Assembly (NCBI RefSeq): GCF_000151315.2
Contig: NW_011887296.1
Location: 777,095 to 841,094 of the forward strand
Length of the DNA: 64,000 nt
Origin: Capsaspora owczarzaki ATCC 30864
Lineage: Eukaryota > Opisthokonta > Filasterea
Direction of reading: 5' to 3'
The first letter of the stretch is position 1. The number at the start of each line of letters is the position of its first letter. Made by a program: the position numbers and the translations under genes. Below are positions 23,501-36,323 of this stretch, one piece after another. Under the pieces are notes generated by a model. It worked only from the letters and a program-made list of their open reading frames with translations, made no database searches and was not told the origin of the DNA.

Positions 23501-26500
23501 GAGTCGGTCAAGGCGCGGCTGCACGTTTCGTCCTTCTACACGTTCGGGTTTTCCGTTCTATGGGAATTTCTGTCGCCTGTGTTTAGTGACTTTGCTGGCG
23601 ATGTCTCGGAGCTGCTCTGGCGTTTCCATCTCAATTCACCTGACCAGGGGTGCGAAGCGTTTCTTGTTCGTCGCATGAGCGGGCTGGTGGCGGGCGCATC
23701 CACGACCGATCTTCCCTTGCGCCCGACCTCCTCTGCTTCGCCTTCAACGCTCTTCGATGCCTCATCCCGACCGCAGTCCGCTGCAGCCGAAGGATTGAGG
23801 GAGGCACGCAGTGCCAGTCCTTCAGCAACCCCTGAAATTTGCACCGTGTGCAACTTTCTGATTGCGCAAGATACAAAGCATGCCAGAGTGGAGCACTTGG
23901 CTCGTTTCGTCGCCTTTTGGCACCACACCGACGCCCAGGCGTGGGAGTACCGAGAGGCTACCATGTGGGCAGTGCACGCCGGGTCCGCCCAACCTTCCGA
24001 GCAAGCCAGCCAGTCGACAGCTCACTCCACAACAGCAACAGCAACACCGTCTCGTCGTCAGGGCTTGGCGGCGAATGCTGGCTCCGGACCAGGCAGTGCC
24101 ACAGCATCGTTGCATTTAATGCCTTCCATCAAGGGACATCGCTCGTTGATGAAGTGTGTTTTCTTGATGCTCGAGGCTCTGGATGATCCGCTCCCTTGCG
24201 CTCAAACCCTTGCTCGCTCGTGGGGCAGCAAAAGCATGCGCGACAATCTACTCCGCCTGGTCGAGCCCATGCTTCTCGAGCTGTTGGGCGATCCCAATTC
24301 GCTTGCAATTTCGTTGGAGGCACACCGCCACGCGACTGCTACCGCGCGCACAACCGTCGAAACTCAGTTGAGCCTCGAGTTTGCGTATCGTAGCCGAGAG
24401 GTGCCCTCAGCGATTTCGGCCATGCTGCTGCCTTCCGTCGTTGAAAGCATGCATGCCTCATCAAGCGGCGGCGGCAGCAGCAGCAGCGGCAGTAGTAGTG
24501 CGACTCCTGCGACTGCTGGGGTCTCGAGCTTGCCTCCAAGCCAACTCTACTATCGCCGACCGTATGACGCGTTGCGGCGGGGCCGCATTCTGCGTACCTT
24601 CTCCCAGCTCGCGCAGCTCGAACCTCGAATCTTCCTACTCTCCTTGATCAAGATGGATGTGTCTTCATTGACGATTTACCATTTGCACGCCTTGCACACG
24701 CTGGCGATGGAGTTGCCCGTCGATCGACCTTCCTCCTTTTTCTCGCCACCAGTCGTGCCTTCAGACCTGACCGTCGCCTCTCTGGCCGCTCTGTTGGGCA
24801 AGAAGACTGCTGGAGGTGCCCCACATCCAAAGCGTCTGCCTGCCCTATTTGACGTCCTCGCCGACACTTGCTTGCGCGTGTTGGCGAGTGCGTATCCCGC
24901 AGGAGACGCCAGCACTGCGACGTCGCAGCTCGTCTTGTACCGGCATCTCTTTGCAATTTTGACGCCCCAAGATCGTGCCAACCACCATAGCGCTCAAGTT
25001 GCGGCCGCTACCCTGTTGGGCCACTTGTTTGAGACGCTGGTGAAGGAGATTGGCGATGCGGTTTCTGCTGCAGCTGGCTCATCGGGACAGCAGCGTTCCT
25101 CGTCTTCACCAAACATTCTCAAGCTGCCAAACTGGCTCGTGTTGACTCTGAGGCGCAAACGATTTTCAGGCGTTCAAGAGCTTGTCTTGTCCCATCTTGC
25201 GGCTGCTGTGCGGCAGCACGACGCGCAAATGCAACTCTCCCTGCTCCACGCACTTTTACAGCTGGTACGCGTCAATGATGTCTATCACCGCTATCGCGGC
25301 CTCGAGCAACAGTCGGCAGAGAACGCGTCGGCTTCTTCCGGAGGCGGCAGCGGTCAGTTTCCGACACTGGTCAACATTGTTTCGTCCCCGGTCTTTCTCG
25401 AGACGATTGTTCAAGGCCTTTCGGACACTACCATTTCCCTCGTTCATCCCCACTGGATTTCCTTCATTCTCAAGACATTACCGTTGGTGCCCAACTCGTC
25501 GTCCAATGTCGTAAATGCTGTCTTGTCATGCCTGTGCTCAAATATTGTGGCGCATTGCAACGGCGGACACGCAGCTGCGCTGCCAGACACCCACCGCCCT
25601 TCCGGACCCTCGTTGGCGCAGCTTACAATCTGGCTGCAAGGGCTGCTTGATCTGACGGGTGGATTCATTCGATCGGATTCTGGCTCAACCATCGCTACTG
25701 ATGCCAGCGCAACCAATGGCTCGACCTCAGCCACCTCCAACACCTCTGCTCCCAGCTCTACTCGGCGCGCAATTTCCGGAGGGTTTGCTTCCGGAGGAAA
25801 GCTGCTGAACGACTTTATGTCCATCTTTTCGACCGACGTGGCTGGCTCCGCTGCCATTTCTGCAACTCCTCGTCAAGAAGCCATCAATGCAATCATCGGC
25901 AATCTTCCGACACTGCTGCACGCCGTGTTGTGCGTGTGCTGTGCGCTCGAGATTGATTTCGACTCCAAGCTCAAACATTTGTTTGCATCCTCGTTGGATG
26001 CTGGGTCGACGGCGACGCGCCCATCCGTCTCACCGTCTACCGCCACCACCACTTCCTCCTCTTCCGGTCATCCGACAGCCCATCACACACGCCAGCAACC
26101 GGCGGAGGGCCCACGTCGGGGCTCGGCGGCTTCTCCTCGCAAGGAAGGCTTCCGTCGAAGCTCTGCTGCAGCGGCACACGCAAGCCATTCACGAGCCGAC
26201 CCGTCCGACACGCGTCGCGAGGCAGCGTTTGGGTCTGCCTCGAAACTCGAGCTCTTGGACGCGCTGTCTGAAGCCGATGGGCGGATTCACACCAAGCGTT
26301 CGCTCGCGCATCGTGGGCATCAACAGCACGCACCACAGCCACACGCTTCTGCCTCCAGCAGTAGCTGGGCGTTTGGCCTCTCCGCCGACCGGCTTCTTCC
26401 CGAATCAACGCTCGTTCAGGAGGCGGCCCATTCCAGCTTGCTGACCCTCCTGCGACGCCTGCTGCTCCCGTTTGCAGAGCGCCATTCCATTGACTTTGTT

Positions 26501-29025
26501 GCGGCGCTCGCTGTCGTGTGGCAACAGCATGGCACATCGCCATTCTCTTGTTTCGCGACGGAACAGCAGCCCACGCCTGGAGCTCAGTCGCCAGTCTCGA
26601 GCATTTTCTACCCATCCTCTGCGAGCAGTCTGATCTCGTCTCTGGCCGCCTCTGCAGCCGCCGAGCTGGTTTCCAGCGGCCTGACCCAGCTACAACAGAT
26701 GCTCGTCTTTGTGCTCATCGAGCTCGAACTTTTACCCGCCAGCATCCTGCTCGGATCGGCGGAGCGCGCGTTCGTCCAGTACACGCAACCGCAGCTGCGC
26801 GAAAAGCAGCTACGCAGAGATGGGGTCCAGTCTTTCCTGGTGGTGGACAACGCGCTCTTGCACATGGTCAACGTTGTGCTGCACGCCACCGCACAGGACG
26901 CGCTCCAATACCAGCTTGCTGTGCACTCTGGCCATTCGCGCGGCAATGCCTCGGTGAACGCAAGTGCCCCACCAGGCTTGGCTGCCTCGGGCGCCGCGGC
27001 CAGCTCAAACTCTGGCGCTTTGACAAAAGCATCGCACGCGAAAGCAGCAACGACTCCTGTGACGGAGCTTGTTGAGGCGTGGCCTGCCGCTGCCTCACTG
27101 ATTCGCACAGTAACCACACCGCAGGTGCCTGGGCCAAGCTCCATTTCTCCGCTTCTTGCGCTCACCTTGGCCGATATCGTCTCGCGTCATGTGCTGCCTT
27201 TTGAGGACAAGACACAACGGCGCGAGCTGTTTGATGTGGTGCAACGCGCAGTCGATGCCTCTCTGGCGATTGCGTGCTCTGCCATCGAAGCGTCCACTTG
27301 GCTCAAGAAGAGCGTTGGACCCGTGTTTGCGCACGACGAACAGGCTCCCTCTGCAGAAGGACTTGCAGCGTCATCAGGACACCACCAGCAAATGCACATG
27401 CATCCAACTTTGGCGCTTCCCGCAGCGACCAGTCCGTCCGACACTGGCAAATCGCCCAGTCGATTCAGCGGTCTTGGTATTCACGTCATTGCCAGAGTGT
27501 TGCCCGGGCTTCTGGCTCTGACACATTCCGCTCCCGAGGACGAGGACAAGCTGGTCGCGTTACTGACGCCAGTCGTGGCCGCTCTGTCGCCATACCTGCG
27601 TCTGCGCAGCTCTTCCTCTTCTGCTTCTTCTTCGGCAGAGACACCCTCGGCAGCTTCTGCGTCCGCTGCTTCTGCGCCCGGATTGGCTGGGGACACGCTT
27701 GGCTTGACAAGCGCCGCGGCGCACTACCGAGCTGCAGTGTTCTTTATGCGCTACCTGGCTGAGCTGCCCGCGACCTTGCGGGCATGGAAGAAGGAGGTCT
27801 TTGAGCTGTTTCTCGAGGATGGATTTTTCAAAATGCCCGACCCGGCCTGCGTTGCGCACTGGCGGCGCATCCTCGATGCTCTGCTGTCGTATGACAAATC
27901 CTGTCTCGCGCTGCTGCTCTCGCGCACCGTCGTCACGTCTGCGACTCCCCTCAACTTGTTTGCCTCACGCGAGCAGGAGGTGCATTTGCGCGCATCCATG
28001 CTCAGGTGCTTGACGTTTGTGCTGCTTTGCGGCGAGACGGATCAATATGTGCGCGTCCTGCCAACCTTCCAAGAGCATTTGATCGAGTCGCTGCGCATGT
28101 CTGATGCTGACGAGCTTCACATTCAGGTTTGTAAACGCTGCGCAATCCCGGAAGGGCAGGATTCGATTTTAAACATCGTTGTTGACAAACTTCTTGTTCG
28201 CAGGTCTTTTTGGCACTTCGTGTGCTGTTGTTGCGAGTTTCTCCTGTTAACCTCACGTCCTTTTGGCCGATTATTTTGACGGAGCTGGTAAGTAGTGATT
28301 TTGGTCGCGATGGCGGATGGTTGTTGGTTGAAGTGTGCTGCTCTAATTGTCGGCCCGATTGCAGATTCGCATTTTGACCATCACCCTGGAAAATGCTGCC
28401 GCCGTGCCATCCGGGCTGGAAGTGGTGGTGCCTCGAACAATGCCCAATCCGAATGCCGTCGGTGTGGTTCTAGCGGCCTGCAAACTGCTCGATTTATTGC
28501 TGTTATTGCCTTTGGAGCACTTCCCACTGTAAGCCTTTTTGTTTTGGTTCTGTTGGGACGCGGCGATTGCATTCCCCCCCCCCCAATTGATTGATTTGAA
28601 CCCAACTTGTGATTCCAGACATCGCTGGGCATTTGTTGACGAGACTGGTGGCGCCTTGCACGACCAAGACGTGGCTTTGCAGGTCTTCCGGCCGTTACTC
28701 GAGCAACTTGCTGTTGAAGTTCCCTCCAGCAATCTATGGGTCAGTTGTCTTTGTGGAGAAGGGAAATGCAGCTCAACCTCCTTGTTGGTTGTTTGGTCTC
28801 ATCCGAAATTCTGTCTCCTTGTTCATGCAGACGCCCTACACACCCGAGGCCATGTCTCACCGTGCACGACCCATGCTGTTGATGCGCACCATCAACGCGC
28901 TTTCAGATCTGCATCCGTTTTTTGCGCATTCCAGCCACTTTGCGTTCATCAACGACACACAAGAGCGACGTCCCGATCTCGCGTTCATCGAGCGCTGCGT
29001 ATCGCTTGATTTTGCCGATGTTTGA
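20557..29025 (+). CDS. DOP1: Dopey/DOP1 family membrane-traffic protein
   Basis: Very large peripheral membrane protein that works with Mon2 and a P4-ATPase flippase in endosome-to-Golgi traffic. Exons 20557-20955, 21097-21407, 21580-28126, 28204-28287, 28365-28528, 28619-28739 and 28831-29025 give 2606 aa. After a low-complexity N-terminus (SSASASAS, a Thr run) comes the Dopey N domain: MDKTLKAFDNCKEWADLIWF, AKRLAQCLNPALPSGVHAKA, LYSAGLFPLLA, LPGLEEGSEHLEQ, then DTNVLVQRGTLDLL. The C-terminus has the conserved leucine-rich block (ALRVLLLRVSPVNLTSFWP) and PRTMPNPN, also as in Dopey. The middle is rich in Ser/Ala/Gln/Thr linkers, lengthening it compared with yeast Dop1 (about 1700 aa). One coding exon of 6.5 kb carries most of the protein. 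Confidence 0.93.
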
Positions 29026-29700
29026 TCGAGTATTGATTTTTCTCGATGGCATGCACGGGGGTGGCTCGTTGCTGGGATTCTTGTTTTCCACGCTTTTCGC
29101 GTCTTATGGTCTTATGGTGATCAGCTTTGTTGTCATCTCCAAAAAAATCCGTTCTCGACATTTTCCACCTACTGTAATAGCGTTTTCACCTTTTGAGAAG
29201 TAGTTTAGCTCAGTCTTCTCTCTTTTGTTTCTCACACAAGCCATGCTTTCCGCCACGACGCGATTTTGTACGTCAACGCCGTAAACAACCCAAACAAACA
29301 AACAAACAAAAAAAAAAAAAAAAAACCCTTTGAAATACCATTGCGATAACAGCAAAAAAGAAAAAAAGAAAAAAAGAAAAAAAAAGACGAGTTTTGTTTT
29401 TGTTTGCGCTGCTTTTTGTTCGAATGAACGAGCATCAAAGTCGATTGCGTGCTGTGATTTTGGTGAAAAGCATCGTTCCACGAGAGAGCCCGAGAGAGAT
29501 ATCGAGATAGAGACAGAGCGAGACAGCGAACAGAGCGAGCAAGCGACAAAGATCAAAGATCAAAAACAAACAAAAATAAATAAAAAATAAATAAAAATGG
29601 CTGATAAAAAATCGTCCCACATTGCTTCACACACACACACACAGCGCCTGCTACTTCGGCCAAGGCAGCCACGACGGCCACTGCGTACTGCGCCCAGTCG
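29026..29700. other. Intergenic region with microsatellites
   Basis: Between DOP1 and AGXT2, both on the plus strand. Contains an A tract (about 29309-29327), a purine-rich stretch, GAGA/GATA runs (about 29480-29540) and a CA repeat. An ATG at 29597 opens a different frame from AGXT2 and lacks protein support. Sequence in the AGXT2 frame is open from about 29644 without an ATG before 29701, so a short upstream coding exon cannot be excluded. Confidence 0.5.
29627..29643. repeat. (CA)n microsatellite
   Basis: Run of CA dinucleotides just upstream of the AGXT2 start region, ending in ACAG. Confidence 0.9.
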
Positions 29701-31938
29701 ATGAAGCTGTCGACCAGCGCTGCGGCTGCTGCAACGGCGACCGTCAAAGTGCCGCCGATGCCCAAGATCAAGGACGGCTTCAAGCCTGCGCCGTACACTG
29801 GCTTGACGTTTGAGCAGGCGAGCGACCTCCGCAAGCGCCACGTCGGTCCTGCCACAGTCACCTACTACAAGAAGCCACTCATGATCCAGCAGGTGAGTGA
29901 GTTTCCAAGGGGCTGGCCATTTTGCTCTGTCTGTTGTTGTTTGTGTTGTTGAACCAAAGGGTGTGGAGCGATCTGAATCCACTTTGAGCTCCATTTTTGA
30001 GCCACTACTGCAAACGATCATCATCATCATCATCATCGTCATCATCATTTGGTGAACAAGCCCACTCAACGTTTCATGCGTGTCGTTTTCCCCAATGCCC
30101 AACAGGGTCACATGCAATGGCTGTTCGACGACAAGAACAACCGCTATCTGGACATGTTTGCAGGCATCGTCACGGTCAGCGTTGGCCATTGCCATCCGTA
30201 AGAAGTGCCGTTTATGTTGGACCAAAGTTGTCTTTTTCCCTTTTCAACGCGCAGCTCATGCATCTCCCCTCCCCCGGTTTGGTGAATGTACACAGCCACG
30301 TCCTGAAGGCCGCCGAGGACCAGCTCAAGAAGCTCTGGCACACCACCAACATTTACCTCCACCCCACCATTCACGAGTATGCCGCCAAGCTGACGTCCAA
30401 GATGCCCGGCAACTTGAAGGTGCGATGATTGGTTTTTTAGAAACCTCGTTGCTCAACAGAATGACAGACCGTTCGACAGTTGAGCGTGTGGCTGACCGTT
30501 TGTCTCTTGCATTGCATTGTGCAGGTGGCGTACTTTGTCAACTCGGGTTCGGAGGCGAACGATCTCGCCATGCTCATGTCGCGCCTGTACACGGGCAACT
30601 TTGACATTCTGTCGCTTCGCAACGGCTACCACGGCATGAGCCCTTACACCATGGGCCTGACCAGCCTCAGCAACTGGAAGTACAACCTGGCCAACGGCTT
30701 TGGCGTTCATCCCATCGTCAACCCCGATCCTTACCGTGGCCCGTGGGGTGGCCCGAACTGCCGCGATTCTCCCTGCACCGTTGGCAAGCGCGCTGGCGAG
30801 AACACGTGCACGTGCGGTGGCAGTAAGTGGCGATGGCGCGACTTGTTTGTGCGTTATTGTTTTTGGTTCTTGTTTTGTTTTTGCGTGGTTTGTTCACTTG
30901 CGGGCTTTCTGAAATCTTCGTGCCCAACAAACCGCTCGCACAGAGGATTGCAAGGCTGCTCTGCAGTACGCCGATCAAATCAAGGATCACATCATCCACG
31001 CCACTCACGGCAAGGTTGCCGGCTTCTTTGCCGAGTCCATCCAGGTGCGTTGCTGGAGTTGTTGATGCACGCTGCGTGCTGCGAAATCAGGCCTTTGTTG
31101 TCCGTTTATCGACAAATCCTTTCTTGATCCAAAAACTCACCTGTTTGGTGGTGATTCTACAGGGCGTCGGCGGCACGGTGCAATTCCCGAACGGATACCT
31201 CAAGAAGGCATACGAAATTGTTCGTGAGCGTGGCGGTGTTTGCATTGCTGATGAGGTCCAGACTGGTTTCGGTCGTCTTGGCTCGCACTTCTGGGGCTTT
31301 GAGACGCATGGTGTCATTCCCGATATCGGTATGATGCCAAAAAAACGCGACGTGCGCTGTTCTGCGCCGCAAGCCGTGATGTTGGATTTGCTCACACTTG
31401 TCTCTGCAACCCAACCTTTTTCACTTCCCACCCCCTCACAACAGTTACCATGGCGAAGGGCATTGGCAATGGCTGGCCGCTCGCTGCCGTCGTCACCACT
31501 CCCGAGATCGCCAAGACGCTTGCCCAGAAGCTGACCTTCAACACGTACGGTGGCAACCCCGTTGCTTGCGCTGTTGGCAAGGCGACCCTCGAGGTCATGG
31601 AGCAAGAGAACACTCAAGAAAACTCCAAGGTGGTTGGCACCCACTTGCTCCAGCTGCTCGACGGCATTCGTCAGCGCCACCCGCAGATTGTGGGCGACGT
31701 CCGTGGCAAGGGTTTGATGATTGGCGTCGAGTTTGTTCACGAGCAAGACCCCAACCGTCCCGCCTCCCAAGTGTGCGCCGACGTGTTCGAGATGGCCCGT
31801 GACCGCGGTGTGCTTCTTGGCAAGGGTGGACTCTACGGCAACGTCCTTCGCATCAAGCCGCCCATGATTGTGACGCGCGAAGACGTCGAGTTTGCTGCCG
31901 CCGTCATTGAGGAAGCCATCCAAAAGCTCGGCTACTAA
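29701..31938 (+). CDS. AGXT2: Alanine--glyoxylate aminotransferase 2, mitochondrial (class III)
   Basis: PLP-dependent mitochondrial transaminase that moves amino groups from alanine, beta-amino acids or methylated arginines to glyoxylate or pyruvate. Exons 29701-29892, 30106-30197, 30296-30419, 30525-30822, 30944-31044, 31163-31328 and 31445-31938 give 488 aa (human 514). Family signatures: [33 protein letters not shown], the AGXT2-type Cys-rich insert (GPNCRDSPC then TCTCGG), [32 protein letters not shown], and [10 protein letters not shown] with the Schiff-base Lys329. FNTYGGNP and [12 protein letters not shown] follow. The N-terminal 25 residues ([17 protein letters not shown]) are an acceptable presequence. 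The start is somewhat uncertain because the frame stays open further upstream. Confidence 0.94.
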
Positions 31939-32373
31939 CGAATTTACCGATGCGTGCTAGTTCTAGTGTTGCATTTCCAACAACAACAACAACACCAACT
32001 GCTACATTTACATTCATGCGCCTCCATTTCAACAAAAAGTTCAGAAAGTGCAACAACGTTGGAAATGTATTGACAGACACACAGAGGCGTTCACATACAC
32101 CACCCTACACAACAAAGGGAAGCGGACAGATTTCCCCCGCTTCCAACAGAAATACAAACAAGAAAGTCACAAGCAAAAACAACATTGACAAAATCACAAA
32201 CACTGACACAAATGTCACAAAAGTATCGACAAAAGCACATCCTCGAACCAAAAGCGAGGAGCTCACGTCCAAAACACACAAACACATACACATACGCCCA
32301 TACAATCACGCGCAAATTGTTTAACAATGTTAAGAACGACATCTAGAGCGAGGGAACTTGCGAAAAGAGGCGT
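31939..32373. other. Convergent 3' intergenic region
   Basis: 435 bases between the stops of AGXT2 (+) and the SAM protein (-). AC-rich on the plus strand, with a CAACAA repeat near the AGXT2 stop. Nothing else recognised. Confidence 0.5.
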
Positions 32374-35186
32374 CTAACGAAGGCTGTCCATCATGGTGGC
32401 ACGTTCGCGAGGGTTGGTGATGCCAATTTCTTCAAAGTCAGAGTCAGTCATTTCGCGAACAACTGCCATGTCGTCATAGCCGTTTTGAATCATGCTCTTC
32501 AGATGTTTCTGCAATCCAAGCCCAGTCAGCCAGGCAGAGACGGCGCTGTTTGCGCCATCGTCGGGTTCGAGCTCAAAGTACTCGTCGCGCACAGCCGGCT
32601 TCTGGTTGAGCGAGGTAAAGTCAAGCAGGTTGGCCGCCTCCGCCTCAGGATCCAGCTCAAAGTACTCGTCTTTGACTGGCTCGGGCACCGGGTTGCGCTT
32701 GGGTGGCAAGGTGGTAGCAACGGGTGACGCGACGGCGACCTGCGAGGGAATAGTGGGCGGCGGAGGGCGGGCAAGCGGAGGGGGCGTGCTGGCAGGGTTG
32801 CCAAAGGTGCCGTGAGACGAAGGCGCTGGTGGAGGAGGCGTCGGCTGGCTTGGCGGGAACACCACAGACCTGCGGTTTGATGCCTGGACTGCTGGGCTGA
32901 CTGCTTGGCCGGGTTTGGGGGCCGTTGGCCGCGCGGGGATGGGCGGGGGCGGGCCGTCGTCCGAAGGAAGTGGTGGCACAACTCGATCTTGATGAATGTT
33001 CCGCCCTGGAAGCGGAGGGGGAGTGGAGTCGCCTCCACTGATGGAGCTGGTGCGGCCAGGCAACCTCGGAGAAAAGTCCGAGCTGGCAAACGGCGACCGA
33101 GGCGGGTCTGCAAACGAGGCCTTGCGCATCGCTGGCGAAATGGATGGCTTGGTGGTTGAGGGCGGCAGCGGAGGCGGTGGCCCGCTGTTAATGGGTGCAG
33201 GCGCGCTGTGGAATGACGGGGCGCCAGCTGGCGCACCGAACATGGACACTGGCTTGGTGGTTTGTGGTGGGAGCGCAGGGACAAAGCTCGGGTCGTTCAT
33301 GGGCGGGTTGATTGGATGAGTGACAGCACTTCCAATGAAGATGGGCTCCGAGGTAGAGTGCAGGGCGTTCGCACCGACGACAGGGGCAGAGCTTCCACCG
33401 TCGTGACGCGTTGCCCGTAGTGTGCCATTCACACTTCGGCTGAACTGCGGCTCGTCCGAATCCTTCTTGAGCGCCTTTGTTTTTTCAACCACCTTCTCGA
33501 CCTTGTCGGCAAACTTGCGGAGGATGGAGGAGGAAGAGCCCGAGGAGGTGTCGGGTGTCTGTGTGTGTGGGGGTGGGGCGAAAGGAGAAGGCGCAATTAA
33601 AACGACAGACACACACACATACATACAGCAGCGAGAGTCAGATCAGGAAATACAACAGCAGCGAGAGTCAGATCAGGAAATGCAGGCGGATAGGCGCACA
33701 CAAATATGCAACGCCCGCCACGCAAACAAACAAAAAAAAGCCATACCGGTTGAGGGCGGGTTGCACGAACATCGCGCTGCGTCTGCGGAACGCCGAATGC
33801 ATCGAGTGGTGGCAGCGACGCTAACGAGCCGCTGGAGCCGATTGGAGCAGGAGGAGGAGGAGCAACTGCAGCTGCCGCTTTGATGTCACTGATCGTCTCG
33901 TATGTATCGTCAAGGCCGGGCGTCGGGGGCTGCGATGTGTTTGCTCCAGCAGGTTTTGTGGGAATTAGTTCGTAGGACGGCTCCGGTGCACCGGTAGTCG
34001 CACTCTCTGAAAACGATATGCTGCTATGCGGGTTCGGATTGGCAAATGGCGTTGCCTTCAGGCCAAGGCGGGCGGCCATCGCGCTGCCGCTCGAGCTGCC
34101 TGGGGGCGGCATGGGCAGGCTTTGGAAAGAGAGCTTGCCGGGGGCTGCCTTGGCCGGAACGAAGGTCGGAGCCAAAGGATCGACATCATCGTATTCGGTC
34201 GCAGGCTTTGCGGCGCCGCCCGAAGCGGACGGAACCACCTTGTACACGGGCTCGTCTGCAATGGTGGATGCCGCTGGAGGGAGCGGCCGGTTGGCTTTGG
34301 CAGGGGGAGCTGCCGCCGGCACGGCCTTGTAGAGGGGCTCCGAGGTGTCTGCTTTGGGAGGGAGAGCTGCTGCTGGCACGGCCTTGTACAGGGGCTCTGG
34401 GTTGTCTGGCGGCGCTTGATACAATGGTTCCGCCTCGGTGACCGCCTCGGCGGCCGGTCGAGGAGGCAGCCGAAACGGTTCGCGGTCTGACGGCGACGTT
34501 CCAGTGCGATCTGGTAGCGACGCGTTGAATGAGCCCGATTTGGTCTTCACGGGAATGGGAATCGCGGGAGCTGGTTCTGATGCGGACTGGGATTCCTCGG
34601 CCACGTTCTCGAGCGAGTGGCTGGGGCTGCGGGCGCCAAACACGTTGAAGGATGGGGAGCGCGTCGACCGTTCCATGGCCGCCGCCGAGTTGTCGGGCAT
34701 GCTGCTTGTGGAGGACGTGCGCCCCGTGCTGCTCACCGACGAGGTGCGGTTGGAGCTGACGGACGACGACCGGCTGGCAGACGAATGGCTGCTGAACGAT
34801 TCACTGCGCGATGCATTGTCAACGGGCGGTTCAACGGCGAACAGCGTCGGAGCTGGGGCTGCGGCCACGGGCGGAGGAGTGGGGACGGATGCCTGTTTCG
34901 TCCAGACTCGCCGCTTGGTCGTCTGCGAGCGTAGCAAGGCGGCGGGCAGGGGCACTGCGGCTGTCTGCTGCTGGGGAGACCCACTGGCACCCGAGGCCTT
35001 GAGCTGGGCGACCGCAGCCAGCACCTTGGCGTAGTCTGGGCTCGAGTCGGCGAGGCCCATCGAGTCGAGGTCGGAGGGCTCAATGTCAGCACACAATTGC
35101 ACGTCGACAATGCCCTGAGCGGCAAAGCGATCCAAGTGATGGCCCAGCCCGTTGGCCTCAAGCCAATCCGCGACGGACGCTGCCAT
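32374..35186 (-). CDS. Double-SAM scaffold protein with tyrosine and proline motifs
   Basis: 874 aa from exons 35186-33747 and 33558-32374 on the minus strand. A SAM domain opens the protein (residues about 1-66: VADWLEANGLGHHLDRFAAQ, DLDSMGL) and a second closes it (about 812-874: VSAWLTGLGLQKHLKSM, DFEEIGI). Between them is about 740 residues of Ser/Pro-rich, probably disordered sequence. It holds repeated tyrosine motifs: EPLYQAPP, EPLYKAVP twice and EPVYKVVP (about residues 250-325), then SYELIP, TYETIS, DEYFELDP and DEYFELEP. It also has Pro-rich SH3/WW-type ligands (PPPLPPSTTKP, PPPLPGR, PPPIPARP). The layout suggests a polymerising adaptor phosphorylated by tyrosine kinases; this is inference. 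No known full-length homologue comes to mind. The start at 35186 puts the SAM fold at residue 5. Confidence 0.82.
33625..33682. repeat. Period-30 tandem duplication in SAM-protein intron
   Basis: Two nearly identical 30-base units starting ACAGCAGCGAGAGTCAGATC lie within the single intron (33559-33746) of the SAM gene. Their near identity points to a recent slippage duplication. Confidence 0.9.
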
Positions 35187-35399
35187 AGTTTGAGAGAAGT
35201 GCGTTTGGTTGGTAGAAACACAAACACACAAACCTGCTGCACGCAATTTTGGAGAACAGCCAGATGAAGCATCGAGTCAGTCATACGGCATTTTGAGAAT
35301 GAGCGAAAAAGTGAAACAAAGTGTTGCCTTTCGAGATAGAAAGCAGGATCAAAGTGGACAAAGTGGACAAAGAAAGGTGAGAAGTTGAAAGGACGGACG

Positions 35400-35402
<3 letters not shown>

Positions 35403-35437
<35 letters not shown>
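35403..35437. repeat. T35 homopolymer
   Basis: Uninterrupted 35-base T run upstream of the SAM-protein start, in the divergent intergenic region; the longest homopolymer in the window. Confidence 0.95.
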
Positions 35438-35439
<2 letters not shown>

Positions 35440-36298
35440 AGGCTTCGTCGTTGACCTGATCGCCTGGATCGACCGACCAAACCACGCCAAGCACGCCGAC
35501 ATGCTGGCTTTTGTGGTGCTATGTGGTGGAGGCACCCTTGTTGCATTGCGTAGCGTTGCTTCTCGACCATCACAATGGAAACTCGGCATCTTCACCCATC
35601 CACATCAATGTGCTTGTGCGTGTGTGTGTTTCGCCACTGCCATTCTAATGACTGCATGCTCGGAACCACAACAAAGAGACACAGAGAGAGAGACAGAGAG
35701 AGAGAGACACAGAGAGAGAAAGAAAGAGAGACGAAGCACGACTTGTGGAATCACACCAGATTCATATTTCAATGTACAAACCAAGCCAGAGTCAGGTCAT
35801 TGCGGCCGCGGCTTCCCCCACCCCCCTACCTCAATTTTCCATTCTCCTGCCTTGTCACTTCGTCCAAGCAGCTTCACACCCCGCTCCCATTGCTCCCCCA
35901 TTCATCACCCATCAAGCGATGAAAACAGCAGTGACTCTTTTTTTTTTTTTTTTTTGGGTTTTCTAAAGCTTTTCGTAGTGTTCACTTCTTCTGCTGCTCC
36001 CGAACCACCTGCAACAAGTTCGGTGCTCTGTAGCCAACAACACAAGGCTCTTGACACAAAACTGAAGCGTCGTGATGGGAGAGAGCGAGAGAGAGAGCGC
36101 GAGAGAGACTGACAGGCGAGGAATAAGGAATAAAATCCAACAAAGCGCAGACTCACGCCTCGCTGGGCCTTTCACTCAATGGTGCATGGCCGTCACTCTC
36201 CTCACGTCAGCATCCTCTCGTTAAGAGGAGAACAAGACACACCGGATGACAGAGCACACACACCCCCAAGACCGAGCCAAAAATACAAAAACCACCTC

Positions 36299-36323
36299 AA
36301 AAAAAAAAAAAAAAAAAAAAAAA
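36299..36323. repeat. A25 homopolymer
   Basis: Uninterrupted 25-base A run in the same divergent intergenic region. Confidence 0.95.

Noticed and set aside
29597-29813. ATG at 29597 as AGXT2 start
   Set aside because: It is in a different frame from the aminotransferase; the in-frame start is 29701.
35501-36112. 203-codon plus-strand frame in the 2-kb intergenic region
   Set aside because: Its middle is translated GA microsatellite (Arg/Glu runs), with no family resemblance and no splice context.
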